From Bacteriovoracaceae bacterium UBA6200 (GTDB lineage: Bacteria > Bdellovibrionota > Bacteriovoracia > Bacteriovoracales > Bacteriovoracaceae): a DNA stretch of 32,986 bases. Location of the stretch: contig DISW01000021.1 of NCBI GenBank assembly GCA_002422605.1, positions 1-32,986 on the forward strand. The letters run 5' to 3'. Both the position numbers and the translations under genes were made by a program. How positions within the stretch are numbered: position 1 is the stretch's first letter; each line of letters starts with the position of its first letter. The notes under the pieces are model-generated. The model had not been told where the DNA came from. It was given only the letters and a program-made list of their open reading frames with translations, and did not search any database. Below are positions 14,453 through 21,528 of this stretch, one piece after another.

Positions 14453-17128
14453 TTAGAAGGTTGGCTGCAAAAAAGGATTCCAAGCCGATACACTAAAGGA
14501 AAAATAATTAAATTCAACGACAAGTCCAATATTCCATTGAGAGAGGTCTTGATTGAAATTAACAGCAGAAGAGAACATTGATTCCATGTTAGTAACCTTA
14601 CTTGTATTCCACATTCCGATATCTTGATTAAAACTGGAGTTATTCAAAAACATCTGCTTCATATTAGTAACTTGCGAAGTGTTCCACATATTAAGAGGGG
14701 AGTTAAAGCTGTAAGCGCCAGCAAACATGCCTTCCATATTAGTGACTTTGCTTACATCCCAAGTATTGAGAAATCCCGAAAAGGAAGTCGCCCCATCAAA
14801 CATATAGGTCATATTTGTTACATTACTTGTGTTCCATCCACTAATATCCTGGTTAAAAGAATTAGCATATTGAAACATATAACTCATATCAGTGATGTTA
14901 CTCGTATCCCAATGGCCAATGCTTCCATTAAATGTGCTAGCTCCCCTAAACATCGCCAATAAACTAGTGGCCAAGCTTAAATCTGGGGCATCAGTCGCTA
15001 AAACTTGTAATTGAGAGCAGCCGAAGAAGGCATGCTCCATTGATTCCCATTTAGAAGTTCCCCACTGTGTGATTGATCTAATCTTAGATGTGTCACCTAC
15101 CCCATTAAATTTAAACAATGGTATGTTGCCGTAAATTGTTATTGAGTAGACGCCCATTGCACTATAGCTGTGAGAGACGGCCGTACTAAGAGGACCTGAG
15201 AGTATTGTGGGCCCTGAACCGTCTCCCCAATCAATTTTAATGTCATAGATTTTCCCGGTAACAAGAGGCAACGTAATCGTCAAGTCACCAGGGTATGTAA
15301 GTTCCCATTCAGTAGCAAAGGCACTTTGGATTTTTAAAGTTAACGGTACATTAACTGTTCCTGCTGCATTCTGGACTATGACTGTATAAGTTTGATTTGA
15401 TTTGTCGTAAGGTATTCCTGAAATCGCACAATTATTATTATCAATCGTAAGTCCTATAGGAAGTGATGGAGTTACGGAGCAATTCATAATGGGAGAACCC
15501 GTTTCATTCAGGATAGGATTAATATTTAAAGGCATGCCTTTATAAAAATCGACCATCAATGCTGCCGTGTAATCAACAGTTGGTAACAGAGCTTTAATCT
15601 CAAATGTAAAATTGGTTGAAGTAGGGCCAGCGCTATTAGTGGCCACAACTGTATAAACTGTAGGATTAAGAATAGTAGCTGCTGTCCACCCAGAAATAAT
15701 ACAACTATAAGGATCAAATGTAAGACCAGTAGGAAGATCCGGAGAAATAGTACAAGTAGCAATTTCGCCATTATGAATTAAAGACGTTGGTCCAACACTT
15801 ATGTTTTGGCCAAAAAAAGCGCTTATATTAGGAGCATATTCTAAGACAGGAGCTTCAATGATACTTAAAGAAACCAATGCAATATTTGAATCTAATCCAT
15901 TGGCCGTAACTTTGTATTCAAAACTCGCCAAACCATAACCGTTTGGATAAATAGTGATAATACATTGACCTGCTGAACATGAACAACTTCCAGGAGTGAT
16001 GGGTCCAGTATAAGATGTAATTTCACAACTTGTTGCATAGTCAGAATTAGCATCAGAATATGGAAGACTCATCGCTAGTGAAGAAAAAGCAAAGTTCCCC
16101 CCATTCATAATCCCAAGAGCTTCAGGTGCATAATCTGGTTCAGGCGGCTCATTTAGAAAAAAGCTCACACTCGCTGTATTCGAGACTTGCCCATTCGCAG
16201 TGACAGTATAGTCAAACCCCACATCTCCAACAAAGTTAGTTGTCTCTAAAACACCTACCTTACAGACACCCAATGTACACGTACAAGGAGTAGAAACAGT
16301 GAGATAATTTAAGTTTGAGACAGAACAGCTTGTGGCAAGATCTAGATTATAATCAACATACGAGAGTGTGATCATTGACTCTATATTATGAGTAGCAACC
16401 GGAGGATTTATGTTTGAGGCAATCGGTGGATATGAAGCTACCCCGCCATAAGCGAAGTATAGAGTTCCCTCATCACTAAAAGCTTCATGATATGAAAATG
16501 TTTTTTTACCTGTAGAACAAGAAGCATCTGAGAAAACATCAAATTTAAAATCTTTTATATAATTAAACGGTAGAGAATGATGAGTGTCTACGGTTGAAAT
16601 TGGATCAGCTTCGGCTTGAATACAAACTGAACTTAATCCTTTAGTCTCAACATTTTCAAAACGAATTTGGTAAGAACCTGCTTGTCCACGGCCCAAACTA
16701 TCACAAGTTTCTCCAGGAGTAATGCCGGCGAGAGTGTGACAATTTACGAAAGAAACGGGTTTTCTGGAAAAGTTTAGGTCTTTACATTCATGAATGGTCG
16801 GATCAAGGTCTATTTCAACTTTTTCACCTTTGAGCACGGCACTTTGTTTAGCACAGGCCAGTTCTCCCGCAAGAGGAGTTGCTCCATCCCAAGTAATAAC
16901 AGAGAAGTCCCAATTACCGTTAAGTAATGTTATGGTGACTTCTTCTTTATCAACAACAATGGTTTTTGTGTCTTTAGTATCAGTGTTATTAATATAGAGA
17001 ACCGCGCCTCCCCCATTTTGGGTAGCGATGGCAAAGCTTTTAGAAACTTTAAGCTCCACATCGGTACCTTTCCCGGAACAGGCGGCCAATATAAGTAACG
17101 AGATGATAAGAATTGCATTTTTAACCAT
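14453..17128 (-). CDS. Large surface lipoprotein with Ig-like and DUF285 (BspA-like) repeats
   Basis: This is an 891-residue protein. A lipoprotein signal peptide (MVKNAILIISLLILAACSG, lipobox LAAC) comes first. The N-terminal third includes Cys-rich segments (SCSVSNLNYLTVSTPCTC; SCSCSAGQC) resembling tandem adhesin modules. The middle has two Ig-like putative-Ig repeats (SPDLPTGLTFDPYSCIISG, TPSLPIGLTIDNNNCAISG) and a PKD-like WGDGSGP. The last 200 residues are DUF285 repeats of about 25 residues with the pattern WNTSxVTNMxxMFxxAxSFNQ. Proteins of this kind are surface adhesins or ligand binders in BspA-family surface proteins. A remnant of a second such gene lies at 17985-18146. The ribosome-binding site is weak. 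Confidence 0.88.
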   Translation of the reverse strand: MVKNAILIISLLILAACSGKGTDVELKVSKSFAIATQNGGGAVLYINNTDTKDTKTIVVDKEEVTITLLNGNWDFSVITWDGATPLAGELACAKQSAVLKGEKVEIDLDPTIHECKDLNFSRKPVSFVNCHTLAGITPGETCDSLGRGQAGSYQIRFENVETKGLSSVCIQAEADPISTVDTHHSLPFNYIKDFKFDVFSDASCSTGKKTFSYHEAFSDEGTLYFAYGGVASYPPIASNINPPVATHNIESMITLSYVDYNLDLATSCSVSNLNYLTVSTPCTCTLGVCKVGVLETTNFVGDVGFDYTVTANGQVSNTASVSFFLNEPPEPDYAPEALGIMNGGNFAFSSLAMSLPYSDANSDYATSCEITSYTGPITPGSCSCSAGQCIITIYPNGYGLASFEYKVTANGLDSNIALVSLSIIEAPVLEYAPNISAFFGQNISVGPTSLIHNGEIATCTISPDLPTGLTFDPYSCIISGWTAATILNPTVYTVVATNSAGPTSTNFTFEIKALLPTVDYTAALMVDFYKGMPLNINPILNETGSPIMNCSVTPSLPIGLTIDNNNCAISGIPYDKSNQTYTVIVQNAAGTVNVPLTLKIQSAFATEWELTYPGDLTITLPLVTGKIYDIKIDWGDGSGPTILSGPLSTAVSHSYSAMGVYSITIYGNIPLFKFNGVGDTSKIRSITQWGTSKWESMEHAFFGCSQLQVLATDAPDLSLATSLLAMFRGASTFNGSIGHWDTSNITDMSYMFQYANSFNQDISGWNTSNVTNMTYMFDGATSFSGFLNTWDVSKVTNMEGMFAGAYSFNSPLNMWNTSQVTNMKQMFLNNSSFNQDIGMWNTSKVTNMESMFSSAVNFNQDLSQWNIGLVVEFNYFSFSVSAWNPFLQPTF

Positions 17129-17217
17129 GCATTCTTATCGGGTGTTTCTAAACGATAGTTTACATAATTGTGTTTTCTTAAGTTTTTCGCTTTATCGTGG
17201 GGTTATCAGAAGCTATT

Positions 17218-17279
17218 CAAAAGGTAGCGTCTACTTTTTAGACACTTTCGCCGGCGGAAGTGTAACCCGCTACCTTTTG
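17218..17279. repeat. Nested hairpin containing GC-rich palindrome copy 3
   Basis: CAAAAGGTAGCG (17218-17229) and CGCTACCTTTTG (17268-17279) are a perfect 12-bp inverted repeat. Between them lies CACTTTCGCCGGCGGAAGTG (17243-17262), itself a near-perfect palindrome. It bounds the 3' side of peptide cassette 1. The left arm also begins the motif GGTAGCGTCTAC found at 17929, 21216 and 23265. Confidence 0.85.
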
Positions 17280-17284
17280 GCATC

Positions 17285-17313
17285 TTGAAACCGAAACTTA
17301 ATACTGCTAATCT
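17285..17313 (+). promoter_or_regulatory. Candidate antisense promoter facing peptide ORF 1
   Basis: TTGAAA (17285-17290), a 17-bp spacer and TGC-TAATCT (-10 at 17308-17313, extended by TG) point into the peptide ORF from its 3' side. Both hexamers are identical in cassette 2, although the spacer has changed. Transcription would begin near 17320, cross the hairpin and run antisense to the peptide mRNA. Confidence 0.4.
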
Positions 17314-17333
17314 TAGAAGTGAAATAACCAGGT

Positions 17334-17358
17334 AAGGAAGTGCTTCGAACACTTCCTT
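17334..17358 (-). terminator. Conserved hairpin after peptide ORF 1
   Basis: AAGGAAGTG pairs with CACTTCCTT (9 bp, 7-nt loop), starting 9 nt after the ORF stop. The same position, stem length and loop length recur in all four cassettes although the arm sequence differs. There is no long T run, so it may protect or end either RNA strand rather than act as a classical terminator. Confidence 0.6.
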
Positions 17359-17367
17359 TAAATCTGC

Positions 17368-17442
17368 TCAAATCATTCTAAGAATTGCAGCAAGCTGCAA
17401 AACCAGAATGAAAAGAATCAGAACCCTGATTATTTCTTCCAT
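17368..17442 (-). CDS. 24-residue hydrophobic peptide, copy 1 (type I toxin-like)
   Basis: ATG at 17442, 24 codons, TGA. The peptide starts MEEIIRVLILF and ends LQLAAILRMI: two acidic residues, an Arg, a hydrophobic stretch that could span the membrane once, and an Arg near the end. GGAG lies 6 nt before the ATG. Four copies in the window keep the length, the stop position and the residues MEE-I/V-R-V-L, LQLA, I and the terminal L/I/F, while many third positions differ. That pattern argues for translation. Size and topology resemble type I toxin peptides (Ibs, TisB, Fst classes), but I recognise no sequence family. A plain small membrane-protein regulator is an alternative. Confidence 0.7.
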   Translation of the reverse strand: MEEIIRVLILFILVLQLAAILRMI

Positions 17443-17585
17443 GAAATCTCCATGTTAATGGGCGCCCTACCTGGGCGTCTAATGGAAACCTCACAGAAGA
17501 CTGGCCGATACTAATCAATTGCAAATATTTTTGTCGTGAAGATAAAACAAGATAGAAGCATTATGTTCGATTTGAAATGAACTCT

Positions 17586-17603
17586 ACTTCCTCCGGCGGA
17601 AGT
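17586..17603. repeat. GC-rich palindrome copy 4
   Basis: ACTTCCTCCGGCGGAAGT matches the palindrome family with one unpaired position (T/G). It lies between cassettes 1 and 2 and is followed by CGCTACC, the right arm of the outer inverted repeat seen at 17268; the matching left arm is missing here. Confidence 0.8.
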
Positions 17604-17626
17604 GCACCCCGCTACCATTTAGCATC

Positions 17627-17655
17627 TTGAAACCGAAACTAAACACTGCTAATCT
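17627..17655 (+). promoter_or_regulatory. Candidate antisense promoter facing peptide ORF 2
   Basis: TTGAAA (17627-17632), a 17-bp spacer and TGC-TAATCT (-10 at 17650-17655) are identical in both boxes to the cassette 1 candidate. The spacer differs at two positions. Confidence 0.4.
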
Positions 17656-17675
17656 TAGAAATGAAATAACCAGGT

Positions 17676-17700
17676 AAGGAAGTGCTGCTAACACTTCCTT
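17676..17700 (-). terminator. Conserved hairpin after peptide ORF 2
   Basis: AAGGAAGTG pairs with CACTTCCTT around a 7-nt loop whose sequence differs from copy 1. It starts 9 nt after the stop. Confidence 0.6.
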
Positions 17701-17709
17701 TAAATCTGT

Positions 17710-17784
17710 TCAAAACATTCTAAGAATTGCAGCAAGCTGCAAAGCCAGAATGAAAAGAATCAGAACCCTGATTATTTCTTCCAT
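17710..17784 (-). CDS. 24-residue hydrophobic peptide, copy 2 (type I toxin-like)
   Basis: ATG at 17784, 24 codons, TGA. It differs from copy 1 only by Val14 to Ala and Ile24 to Phe, both conservative for a membrane helix. The ribosome-binding site GGAG and its spacing are identical. See copy 1 for the family argument. Confidence 0.7.
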   Translation of the reverse strand: MEEIIRVLILFILALQLAAILRMF

Positions 17785-17928
17785 GAAATCTCCATGTTAA
17801 TGGGCGCTCTTCACTGGGCGTCTAATGGAAACCTCACAGAAGACTGGCCGATACTAATCAATTGCAAATATTTTTGTCGTGGGATTATTTCTTGAAGAAG
17901 AGATTCATTCGAAGTTGAAATGTAAAAA

Positions 17929-17941
17929 GGTAGACGCTACC
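17929..17941. repeat. GGTAGACGCTACC repeat, copy 1
   Basis: A 13-bp dyad (GGTAG-acg-CTACC) found again at 21216 and 23265, and in reverse as GGTAGCGTCTAC at 17223. It lies between cassette 2 and the DUF285 gene remnant. Confidence 0.75.
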
Positions 17942-17984
17942 ATTAAGCCTTTACGATGAAAGAGTGCGGAAGCGGATATTTAGA

Positions 17985-18146
17985 TTAAGGAGCGAAATAA
18001 GGTTTATTAGATAACGTCCATGAGGTGGCTCCTATATCAAAATCAACAGAGTCAATTATGGAAGAGGTATTCCATGAACTTAAATTTTGATTAAATGAAT
18101 TTGCATAGGCCAATATTCGAGTCAAATTAAGGATTCTTAAGGCTCG
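17985..18146 (-). pseudogene. 3' remnant of a second DUF285/BspA-like lipoprotein gene
   Basis: In one frame on the minus strand this reads ...NLTRILAYANSFNQ, then NLSSWNTSSIIDSVDFD and finally TSWTLSNKPYFAP before a TAA. This matches the last 45 or so residues of the intact protein at 14453 (NFNQDLSQWN..., SAWNPFLQPTF stop), including the end position. No start codon or upstream domain exists; a stop precedes it at about 18147. It shows that a second copy of the gene once stood here and was lost except for its 3' end, beside the peptide cassettes. Confidence 0.8.
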
Positions 18147-18182
18147 AAATTAAAGAAATACTAACATTTGTCAGGGAAGTAC

Positions 18183-20186
18183 TTATGCTGCCTGCTCTAC
18201 AGTGTTTAATTCAACCTCCACTTTATGATCCCCTACTTCTCGATTGATCATATCAGCGTACTCTTTGGCGCCCTTTATATTTAAGATATAACTTGTTCCT
18301 CTAGTAGTTTTTATTTCTAAAGAAGGTCTCCAAAAGGCTAAGTTAAAGACTGCTGCATATAAAGAACAACGGCCATTAATCAGGTATCTCAAGCTATACT
18401 TCTTAAAAGGCCCAATGAGATTAGCTTCCACGACATCGTCCACACTAATCTTCTCCTCTCTCAACACCAGTGACTTGATCACATATTCTTTCCCCGTAAA
18501 TATTAATCTAGTTGGAAATCGCGAAAGCAGAAGCATGAAAGGAGCGACTGTAAGTGAGATGGTAAGGACCATTTCAAGATATGTAGATAAGAGAACATTG
18601 GTAGTATAAAAAAGTTGTCCTTCGACAAATGAAGTTACAGGCCTTCGAATCAAATAGGACAAAAGTATACTGGAGATGAACAACGCCGCAACCTCGATAA
18701 CTTTTCCTGGCGATGTTGTGTTTTTTACCATCCAGACGGTATTTCTGATTTCATCCTGATTGTGAAGAATACTTTTAAAAATCATTAACGTGCCCATAAC
18801 ACTTAAGAACATGAAGACATAAAAATCATATTTGAACAGGACAGGAGGAACATTCTCAACAATGTATGGGTTACCTAAGCTGAACCTCTCTGCAAGAATT
18901 TTCTTATATTCTTCCTCACTCATATTTTTCAAAAGACTGTATGGATCTCTCACTTCATTAAATTCTGTCATGAAATAATCCATGCCTTGGGCCAGAGACA
19001 TCGATACAGCAGCATCATTATCTACGTTTTCAAAATTCTCTTTCAGATAGAGATCTATTGCTTCACTGAATGATTTACTTGTGAACTTCCCATCATGTGT
19101 CTCATTATTAATAAGATTTATGAGATAGTTTCTATTTGCTTCGTATTTATCTAAGGGAGTTTCAAAATTCACATAAAAGTTGCCATACTTATTATTGTAC
19201 CAACCCCATTTATGAGCAGTGTAGGTTTCTCCACGTTTATTTCTGAATTCAATCATTAAACGATGGGACACATAACCAAAATAAGAGTCGAGAACAAGAA
19301 AATCTTTAGCGGTAATATTAAAAAGCTTAAGACCATACGAAAGCCTCGCTTTACCTTCCTCAAAAACAGGATAAACTTCGTGAAAAGTTTCACCTGCTTT
19401 CGTTGCCACCAAAAGGTTCAATGTTTTTCCATCTTTATCTTCCACATCTGAAAATGTTTTGTTCAGATAATTAAGCATCAATGCAGGGGAAAATTTTCCT
19501 GACACGAACAAAACCATATTTGATGGATAATAGAAATCATCATAAATGCTTTTTACTGTTTCTAGATCCAACTTACGAAGAAGTATTCTCTCGTCTTCGC
19601 GAGAAAACGGAAATTCAGGAACGCCAAACTCTCTTTCATCGAAATCCTTCGTTGGGAAATAGGAATTAACAAAAGCGTCCATTGGACTAAAGCCTAACCA
19701 TTTATTTATAAAGAATGGTTTTCCTATCTCAAGTTCTACTGAACCATAACTTAACTCTAATTCATGTTGCTCTAAGTTTCTAAAAAAAAGCATCTTCTTA
19801 AAAATACTTATAAGCCATTCACCTTTTTCTGCATCAATACTACCATAATAAGCGGTGTGTTCGTTGGACACATAAGCATTGACGTCTCCGCCGGCCTCTT
19901 TAATTACCTCCAGGTAAGACTTATCGCCTTCGATAGTCCCGTCCTGGAATAGCATATGTTCCAAAACGTGATTGGCCCCAAGATTATTTTCGTTTTCGGC
20001 CCAATTGCCTGAATGAACTATGATTTTCAATTCGACTTTTTTGGACTTTTGATTTGGGGACAGATAGACCTTCATCCCATTTTTTAAAGTATGAATTGAA
20101 ATATTTTCAAATGGATTTTTTGATTCGTTATTTGCCCGTAGGGAAAAAGACAGAACTAAGAACAAAGCACAGATAATAACTCTCAT
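18183..20186 (-). CDS. M16-family zinc protease with C-terminal membrane and PH-like region
   Basis: This is a 667-residue protein. A signal peptide (MRVIICALFLVLSFSLRA) leads into an M16 (pitrilysin-like) domain with the inverted zinc motif H73-V-L-E76-H77 and a downstream glutamate near YGSVELEIGK as third ligand candidate. Residues 200-440 resemble the second M16 half (FYYPSNMVLFVSGKFSP). From about 455 there are three to four membrane segments (YVFMFLSVMGTLMIF, VAALFISSILLSYLI, LEMVLTISLTVAPFMLLL), then a C-terminal beta-rich stretch (YLINGRCSLYAAVF ... LEIKTTRGTSYILNI) like a bacterial PH domain. The protease is likely periplasmic and membrane-tethered. AAAGGGG lies 6 nt before the ATG. 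The membrane/PH fusion is uncommon for the family as I know it. Confidence 0.85.
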   Translation of the reverse strand: MRVIICALFLVLSFSLRANNESKNPFENISIHTLKNGMKVYLSPNQKSKKVELKIIVHSGNWAENENNLGANHVLEHMLFQDGTIEGDKSYLEVIKEAGGDVNAYVSNEHTAYYGSIDAEKGEWLISIFKKMLFFRNLEQHELELSYGSVELEIGKPFFINKWLGFSPMDAFVNSYFPTKDFDEREFGVPEFPFSREDERILLRKLDLETVKSIYDDFYYPSNMVLFVSGKFSPALMLNYLNKTFSDVEDKDGKTLNLLVATKAGETFHEVYPVFEEGKARLSYGLKLFNITAKDFLVLDSYFGYVSHRLMIEFRNKRGETYTAHKWGWYNNKYGNFYVNFETPLDKYEANRNYLINLINNETHDGKFTSKSFSEAIDLYLKENFENVDNDAAVSMSLAQGMDYFMTEFNEVRDPYSLLKNMSEEEYKKILAERFSLGNPYIVENVPPVLFKYDFYVFMFLSVMGTLMIFKSILHNQDEIRNTVWMVKNTTSPGKVIEVAALFISSILLSYLIRRPVTSFVEGQLFYTTNVLLSTYLEMVLTISLTVAPFMLLLSRFPTRLIFTGKEYVIKSLVLREEKISVDDVVEANLIGPFKKYSLRYLINGRCSLYAAVFNLAFWRPSLEIKTTRGTSYILNIKGAKEYADMINREVGDHKVEVELNTVEQAA

Positions 20187-20420
20187 TAAGGCCCCTTTCC
20201 GTTGGATATCGGGTGGATGCCGTCTATAGATTAATTATATTAAGGTTTTTAAAGAATCTTAAGGGTTAAGAGCTAGGTGTTTTTAAAAATTTAGAGGGAT
20301 AGGAGTTTGGGCCAAAGGAGTTGAATTGAAGTAGCAAGAATAATAAGAAGGTAGACGTGTAGTCCCCAATTTCTAGCGCAACAGTTCGTTAAATACTTCA
20401 AATGGCGTCCGGTAGTCTAA
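20187..20420. other. Non-coding stretch, no gene seen
   Basis: This AT-rich stretch lies between the M16 gene and cassette 3. At 20349 there is a degraded GGTAGACG copy of the short dyad repeat. I see no credible ORF, RNA gene or clear terminator. Confidence 0.5.
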
Positions 20421-20590
20421 ACTTCTACGCGGGCGGAAGTCCCTTCGTTTTTTGGTTTCAAAACCGCAAAGACTTCATCCATGTGGATGGCAAACCAAGA
20501 CAAGAAATTTTTGGGAGGAGTATGTTCCAAGATCTTCCAGAGATTCTTCCATAAGACGCCCAATGAAGGGCGCCCTGATGAAGGAGTTTC

Positions 20591-20665
20591 ATGGAAGAGA
20601 CGATAAGGGTTCTCACTTTGGTCATTATCCTATTACAGCTTGCTGTAATTTGGAGAATGCTTTAG
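20591..20665 (+). CDS. 24-residue hydrophobic peptide, copy 3 (type I toxin-like)
   Basis: ATG at 20591, 24 codons, TAG. It starts MEETIRVLTLV and ends LQLAVIWRML. AAGGAG lies 5 nt upstream. About 15 of 24 residues match copy 1, and codons for shared residues often differ (GAA/GAG, CTG/CTC, CTT/TTG, TTG/TTA), as expected for a translated peptide. Another long open frame over this cassette ignores the ribosome-binding site and is not conserved in copy 4. Confidence 0.7.
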   Translation: MEETIRVLTLVIILLQLAVIWRML

Positions 20666-20674
20666 TGAGATTTA

Positions 20675-20699
20675 GGAAGGGAGTTCACAGCTCCTTTCC
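20675..20699 (+). terminator. Conserved hairpin after peptide ORF 3
   Basis: GGAAGGGAG pairs with CTCCTTTCC (9 bp with one G-U, 7-nt loop), starting 9 nt after the stop as in the other copies. The arms share only part of their sequence with copies 1 and 2. Confidence 0.6.
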
Positions 20700-20716
20700 A
20701 CCTTATTCTCTTCTCT

Positions 20717-20722
20717 ATTATA
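20717..20722 (-). promoter_or_regulatory. Candidate antisense -10 box, cassette 3
   Basis: TATAAT on the minus strand, placed so that transcription would start just outside the hairpin and run back over the peptide ORF, the same geometry as in cassettes 1 and 2. No good -35 box is visible. The box and its surroundings are unchanged in cassette 4 (23067-23072). Confidence 0.3.
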
Positions 20723-20860
20723 AGTTCAATTCTTCATTCACGCATAGAGTTTTTTTTCAAAGTATGAATTCAAACATTTAACGCTATTAACCCGATACCT
20801 ATTCGACATTTTCACAAATTATTTTTCTTGTTAGGATTAACACCTCAAGCGGAGCTACTT

Positions 20861-21145
20861 ATGATTTTGGTTTTTAAAGAATATGGATCAGTGTTAGGCG
20901 GTAGAGACTTCGCGGCTAAAATCCGTGAAGATATCCTAGCGTTTTCTGGTGAAGTCATTCTTGATTTCGCCGATGTACGCACTGTCTCTCATTCTTTCGC
21001 CGATGAACTCATTGGTAAGCTTGCCATTGAATTAGGTTTCGAGGCATTTAAGAACAAAATCAAAGTTATAAATCTAAGTGAAGGAAATAAGAAAGTTTTC
21101 AGCTTTGTTATTTCAGACCGTCTATCACCACACCAAGTAGCTTAA
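20861..21145 (+). CDS. STAS-like domain protein (DUF4325 type)
   Basis: The ATG at 20861 has GGAG 8 nt upstream and gives 94 residues; a TTG further upstream lacks a ribosome-binding site. Landmarks are GSVLGGRDFAAKIREDI, GEVILDFADVRTVSHSFADELIGKL and KIKVINLSEGNKKVFSFVI. The FADVRTVSHSFADEL core and single-domain size fit the STAS-like DUF4325 family, small alpha/beta proteins related to anti-sigma antagonists. The gene lies between cassette 3 and the kpsC remnant, a place where the second copy of the duplicated block (near 23168-23208) has no gene. Partner and role are unknown. Confidence 0.7.
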   Translation: MILVFKEYGSVLGGRDFAAKIREDILAFSGEVILDFADVRTVSHSFADELIGKLAIELGFEAFKNKIKVINLSEGNKKVFSFVISDRLSPHQVA

Positions 21146-21152
21146 TTACGAA

Positions 21153-21173
21153 AGCATGGGCACAGCCCATGCT
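21153..21173. repeat. Hairpin AGCATGGGC-ACA-GCCCATGCT (duplicated block copy 1)
   Basis: A perfect 9-bp stem with a 3-nt loop. It recurs at 23206-23230 with an 11-bp stem and loop GCA, followed in both places by a C-rich stretch and the GGTAGACGCTACC dyad. Confidence 0.8.
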
Positions 21174-21215
21174 CTCCCCCTCTCCCACTCCCATTCCCAC
21201 CATACTTGTCCAATA

Positions 21216-21228
21216 GGTAGACGCTACC
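21216..21228. repeat. GGTAGACGCTACC repeat, copy 2
   Basis: Identical to the dyad at 17929 and 23265. Here it begins the kpsC-derived remnant. Confidence 0.75.
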
Positions 21229-21464
21229 TTCTCGGCATGATGTCTTTCACCATCTGAACAAAATATCGGATGCGCCGTTTTTTCTGCGCAGGCCACGTAT
21301 TATTTTTCGGAAGATTCTCTAAGAGAGATGGATTCTTCAAACGCTCAACTCAAGTCCACTCCAGCGCGTCTTCTGCACGAACAACACCCTCAACACCCGG
21401 AATAATGTAACGTTGATACTTAAGATAGGCCCCAAACACATAACAATGAACAACCTTTCCATGA
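21222..21464 (-). pseudogene. 3' remnant of kpsC
   Basis: From the CTACCTTCTCGGCATGATG junction to about 21438, this is nearly identical to the 3' end of the intact kpsC at 23273 onward. It then jumps to sequence matching kpsC 23573-23598, an internal loss of 87 bp. Nothing further upstream of kpsC is present and no start codon remains. It is a dead duplicate of the gene's end. The stretch from 21465 to 21528 shows nothing recognisable. Confidence 0.85.
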
Positions 21465-21528
21465 AAAGCAGTGTCCATTTTAAGATCATCGACTTGCACC
21501 ACATTTAGCCGCTAATTAAGTCGTAACC

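Larger units (their letters stand above)
17244..17538 (-). repeat. Peptide cassette copy 1
   Basis: This is a unit of about 295 bp, repeated almost exactly at 17586-17881 and in a diverged form at 20421 and 22773. Reading on the minus strand it holds a 5' leader, a small hairpin (CGCCC-tacct-GGGCG as seen on the plus strand, 17463-17477), a ribosome-binding site, the 24-codon ORF and a hairpin 9 nt after its stop. It ends at the GC-rich palindrome. There is no transposase, target duplication or terminal inverted repeat of an insertion sequence. Confidence 0.9.
17586..17881 (-). repeat. Peptide cassette copy 2 (tandem with copy 1)
   Basis: This is a direct repeat of cassette 1 at a pitch of 342 bp. 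Similarity begins at the palindrome and ends sharply at TTTTGTCGTG. Just inside that edge, the minus strand carries ACGACA, 18 bp, TAGTAT, a possible promoter for the peptide mRNA shared by both copies. Most differences fall in the hairpin loop and in spacer positions. Confidence 0.9.
20421..20819 (+). repeat. Peptide cassette copy 3
   Basis: This unit of about 400 bp is repeated at 22773-23168 in the same orientation. It opens with a degenerate GC-rich palindrome (20421-20440), then shared blocks (TTTCAAAACCGCAAAGACTT), a leader hairpin CGCCC-aatgaa-GGGCG, the ribosome-binding site, the 24-codon ORF, the conserved hairpin and a 3' block ending near CCTATTCGACA. It is homologous to cassettes 1 and 2 from the leader to the hairpin but diverged outside. 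Confidence 0.88.

Noticed and set aside
17244..17881. Tandem repeats as an insertion sequence, integron array or CRISPR
   Set aside because: There is no transposase or integrase, no terminal inverted repeat with target duplication, the units are about 300 bp, and no short regular spacers exist. The conserved content is an ORF with hairpins.
20452..20781. A 109-codon open frame across peptide cassette 3
   Set aside because: It has no ribosome-binding site, and it runs through the leader hairpin, the peptide ORF in another frame and the 3' hairpin. The 24-codon ORF has far better support.
21108..21296. A 62-codon minus-strand open frame
   Set aside because: It overlaps the STAS-like gene end, a hairpin and the kpsC remnant in the wrong frame, and resembles nothing.
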